Shown here: positions 61,430 through 64,000 of the stretch, one piece after another
How the letters are laid out: each line of letters starts with the position of its first letter
How positions within the stretch are numbered: the first letter of the stretch is position 1
Program-made: the position numbers and the translations under genes
The notes under the pieces: generated by a model
What the model was told of the DNA's origin: nothing
Database searches by the model: none
The model's input: the letters and a program-made list of their open reading frames with translations, nothing else
From: Cerioporus squamosus
Lineage: Eukaryota > Basidiomycota > Agaricomycetes > Polyporales > Polyporaceae
Reading direction: 5' to 3'
Assembly: GCA_022592435.1 (NCBI GenBank)
Contig: JABYQS010000065.1
Span: 1 to 64,000 of the forward strand
Length of the DNA: 64,000 bases

Positions 61430-63047
61430 ATGTTCCTCAAGCGCGGCTACACCGATTTCATCTTCGACGTCTCTGACGTACTCCTCACCTGGCCCTCCGA
61501 CCTCACCTGCCCCATCGACCGTAAACTCCTGCGCTCATGCCTAGTCTCGCGGACATGGTACCGCTATGAGTCAGGTAGCATATCAAAGGAGGAATGCTTC
61601 CAGCTGCTCTCCAAGCAGTTCTCACACGACCCAACTATCCTTGACAAGGCGTGGACGCACGTATCACACGCTCTCCGTCCGAACAACGAGATGGTAGCGC
61701 TCATCAAGGAGTTGAAGGCTACCGCCACGGGCAACACACGCGTGTATGGCGCATTCAACGTCTCAGCGCCGGACTACGAGTATTTCCGCTCGAGGACAGA
61801 CTTGGATTGGTCAATCTTCGACGCGGTCTTCACCTCTCACGAGCTCGGTATACGCCTACCCAGTCCAGGCTTCTTCAAGCGCGTCCTTGAAACATCCGCC
61901 GGCGGGGACACGAAGATCGTATATGGGGACACCGTGTTCGTGGGCCATGACGCCGACGACGTCGTGACGGCAAGGTCGTTCGGCATGCATGGTGTCCTCC
62001 TAGCAAACTTCAAGGAGGCAAGGCGCGAGCTCCGGAACCTGGTCGGCGACCCAGTCAAGCGCGGCTGGGCGTACCTGCGAGCGAACGCTGGCAAGCTCGC
62101 TTGCGATGCGGATAGACCTGGGGTCTCGATCATGGAAAACTTCGGGCAGCTGCTTATCTTGGAGGCCACGGGCGACAGGTACGTGTGATGATATAACCTC
62201 GGGGAGCCTCTCATTGATCCGGAGTTTCAGGAGTTTGGTATCGCTGACAGAACCAACCCGCTATTGGAACTACTTCCAAGGTCAGTCGGAGCTGCCGTTA
62301 TGATGTTTCGAGCTTGCCTGAGCGTCCTCTAGGCAAGGGAATCCTCACTCACGAGAACTTCCCGGACGACCTCGATACCACCGCGCTCGGACTCGTGACC
62401 ATGAAGCCCCCGAAAGAGCACGTCCATTCCCTGATGGACGAGATGCTCACGTACCTCAACGAAGACGGGCTGCCTTACGTGAGTCGCATTCCGTCTGTCT
62501 ACCTCACCCTCGACTCACCGCCCACGTAGACCTACTTTGACCGCGAAATGCCCCGCTTGGACCCGTGGTCGCCGTGAATGTCTTGCATCTGTTCTATACC
62601 TACGGCCGGGGCCACGAGCTTCCCGGCGCGCTCGCCTTCGTGCACTCCCTGCTCAAGAACCGGGCATACATCGACGGCACGCGGTACTACTTCCGCGAAT
62701 GCGTTCTCTATTTCATCGGGCGGCTCCTCGAGACGTCTGATGACGCGCACCTCCACGAGCTGCTCGAGGATCTCCTCCGTGACTGCGTCAAGGAGCTCAT
62801 CGGGGCCCCGGGAGACGCCATCGCTCTCGCGTTCCGCATCGTGACGTGCGCGAGCCTAGGTATCAAGAACGAGATTGACATGCGCAACTTGCTCCCGCTC
62901 CAGCAGGAGGACGGCGGGTGGGAGATTGGGTGGATCTACAAGTATGGGATCTCGGGGATGAAAATCGGGAGTCGCGGATATACGACGGCCATGGCAATCA
63001 AAGCCATCGAGGACCTGGACAAGCTGAGAGCGAAGAGCGACTCCTAG
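61430..63047 (+). CDS. HAD-class II terpene cyclase fusion, copy 2
   Basis: Exons 61430-62178, 62231-62280, 62333-62478 and 62530-63047 match copy 1 in number, positions and phases. The protein again shows FIFDVSDVLLTW, SPGFFKR, the altered motif IV (VFVGHDADDVV, two residues shorter than copy 1), the DLDTT cyclase motif and QEDGGWEIGW. The two proteins are similar over their whole length, so they arose by tandem duplication and have since diverged. In exon 4, near 62569, one base seems missing within a CCCG run: RLDP must switch frame to reach AVNVLHLFYTYGRG. Given identical breaks elsewhere in the window, this may be a consensus error rather than gene death. Confidence 0.85.
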
Positions 63048-63291
63048 ATCGTGCTTTAGATATGCCCCAAAATAGGGACGCTGAGTTCTGTCACGCTCGC
63101 GATCGGCTAGGACGATCGTACTACTAGATTATGTAGGCGACTATATTATGAGGTATCGTTACAATCGTGAGTGTTTGCTTCGTGAGTAGTATCCTACCCA
63201 CACCGTCCGTATCGGAAGCATCGTGTAAGTCTATAGTCCCCCACAGAAAGTACCAAAGAGTCCGCAACCACAGCGCAGAGCCTGCCGAGGT

Positions 63292-64000
63292 CTACAGAAC
63301 CTGAGTACCACTCTGCACCTTCTCGCCCTCCGCCTGCTTCTCTTCCTCTTCACGCGCAGCCCGCAGGCGCTCCCCTTCGAGCTTGTCCGTGTCCCGGATG
63401 CTCGACAGGAAGAGCGTCGCGAAGACGGACAGCCCCGCCCACGGCACAAGCGAAATGAAGCTCCACCGCGAGCCTTGCTGGAATGCGTTCTTGACGGCGT
63501 TCTGCACTTCGGGCGGCAGCGAATTGATGCCATGCAGGGACGAGATGCCGGATGCGAGCCCGTTGGCGAGCACGCCCGCGTCAGCAGTGGAGAGGCTGCC
63601 GGAGGTGACCATATCGGAGATGATGGAGTTGACCTTCGCGTTGAGGACCGCGCCGCACTGGGCGAGACCGACGGTACCGCCCAGAGCACGGCTCTGTATG
63701 AAGCGGATGGACGGGTCAGAGAATGCCCTGGCATCATGCTCAGTCAGACAAGAGACGTACGAAGAGACCAAGGGCAGAGACGACTGCAACGCGACTCTCT
63801 GGTTGTGAGAAACGGCAGTGGATTGCGAGAGGACCAATGGACATGCCGACGCCGACGCCTGCCATCACAAGGAAGCTAGGAAGCACCGTCAGTCTCGGCG
63901 ATAGCCTTGCAGAAACCGCAGGCTTACCCATCGACGTAACCCTTGCTGTTAATGTCCATGCCGCGTGATATCATCCCCAATGCTACAGTGATGATGATAC
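63292..64000 (-). CDS. MFS drug-efflux-type transporter, 3-prime part
   Basis: Only the C-terminal portion is in the window. Exons fit at 63292-63693, 63761 to about 63874, and from about 63927 to the edge. Landmarks: LGMISRGMDINSKGYVDG, GVGVGMSIGPLAI, RFSQPESRVAVVSALGLF, RALGGTVGLAQCGAVLNAKV, and the final helix SFISLVPWAGLSVFATLFL before a charged Arg/Glu-rich cytosolic tail. This is the DHA2-like (14-TM) efflux family found in fungal metabolite clusters. It converges on the terpene cyclase pair, where it could export the product. The start lies beyond the right edge. Confidence 0.85.

Overview
The window is nuclear DNA of a filamentous basidiomycete, most likely an Agaricomycete. Genes are GC-rich and cut by many short GT-AG introns (about 45-100 nt), and families typical of that group are present: a DUF6533 membrane protein, F-box proteins, a HAD-terpene cyclase fusion and a Zn2Cys6 regulator. 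No bacterial, organellar or viral features were found. Exon models were spliced by hand from reading frame, splice signals and family motifs, so individual junctions may be off by a base or two.

Layout. 0-2.4 kb: a GEN1/XPG-type structure-specific nuclease running off the left edge. 4.1-5.9 kb: an anion:cation-symporter-type MFS permease. 9.2-13.0 kb: a large disordered fungal protein of unknown function. 14.3-14.9 kb: a small UbiC/DUF98-like protein. 16.3-18.0 kb: a DUF6533 membrane protein. 18.1-19.6 kb: a repeat nest holding a partial inverted duplicate of a promoter plus first exon, and three MITE-like elements. 19.9-22.2 kb: a tail-anchored F-box protein. 23.1-27.5 kb: PRMT1, a LITAF/BRI3-like protein and an unknown helical protein whose promoter is the parent of the 18 kb duplicate. 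28.0-29.7 kb: a secreted tyrosinase. 31.7-32.7 kb: a second F-box protein. 33.6-35.4 kb: a GLTSCR1-domain protein. 36.2-41.9 kb: a housekeeping block (small unknown gene, APC8/Cdc23, ALG14, U2AF small subunit). 44.6-46.2 kb: a Zn2Cys6 transcription factor. 50.8-52.0 kb: a mitochondrial carrier-like protein. 53.8-57.9 kb: a Fun30/SMARCAD1 remodeller. 58.6-63.0 kb: two tandem HAD-terpene cyclase fusion genes. 63.3 kb to the right edge: a drug-efflux-type MFS transporter.

The most interesting system is at the right end: a tandem pair of HAD plus class II terpene cyclase fusions beside an efflux transporter, which looks like one side of a terpenoid biosynthetic cluster continuing past the window. 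Both copies keep the DxDTT cyclase motif, but the last HAD motif is replaced, suggesting cyclisation without dephosphorylation. The second notable structure is the inverted duplication (18.1-18.9 and 27.4-28.0 kb) in which one copy carries a MITE and the other is its natural empty site.

Several otherwise intact genes show single-base frame breaks (near 4545, 12707, 34060, 56712, 56757 and 62569). Because these include a chromatin remodeller expected to be conserved, consensus sequence errors are at least as likely as gene decay, so those genes are annotated as CDS with the break noted.

From 41.9 to 44.6 and from 46.2 to 50.7 kb, and in several smaller gaps, I could not support a gene model.
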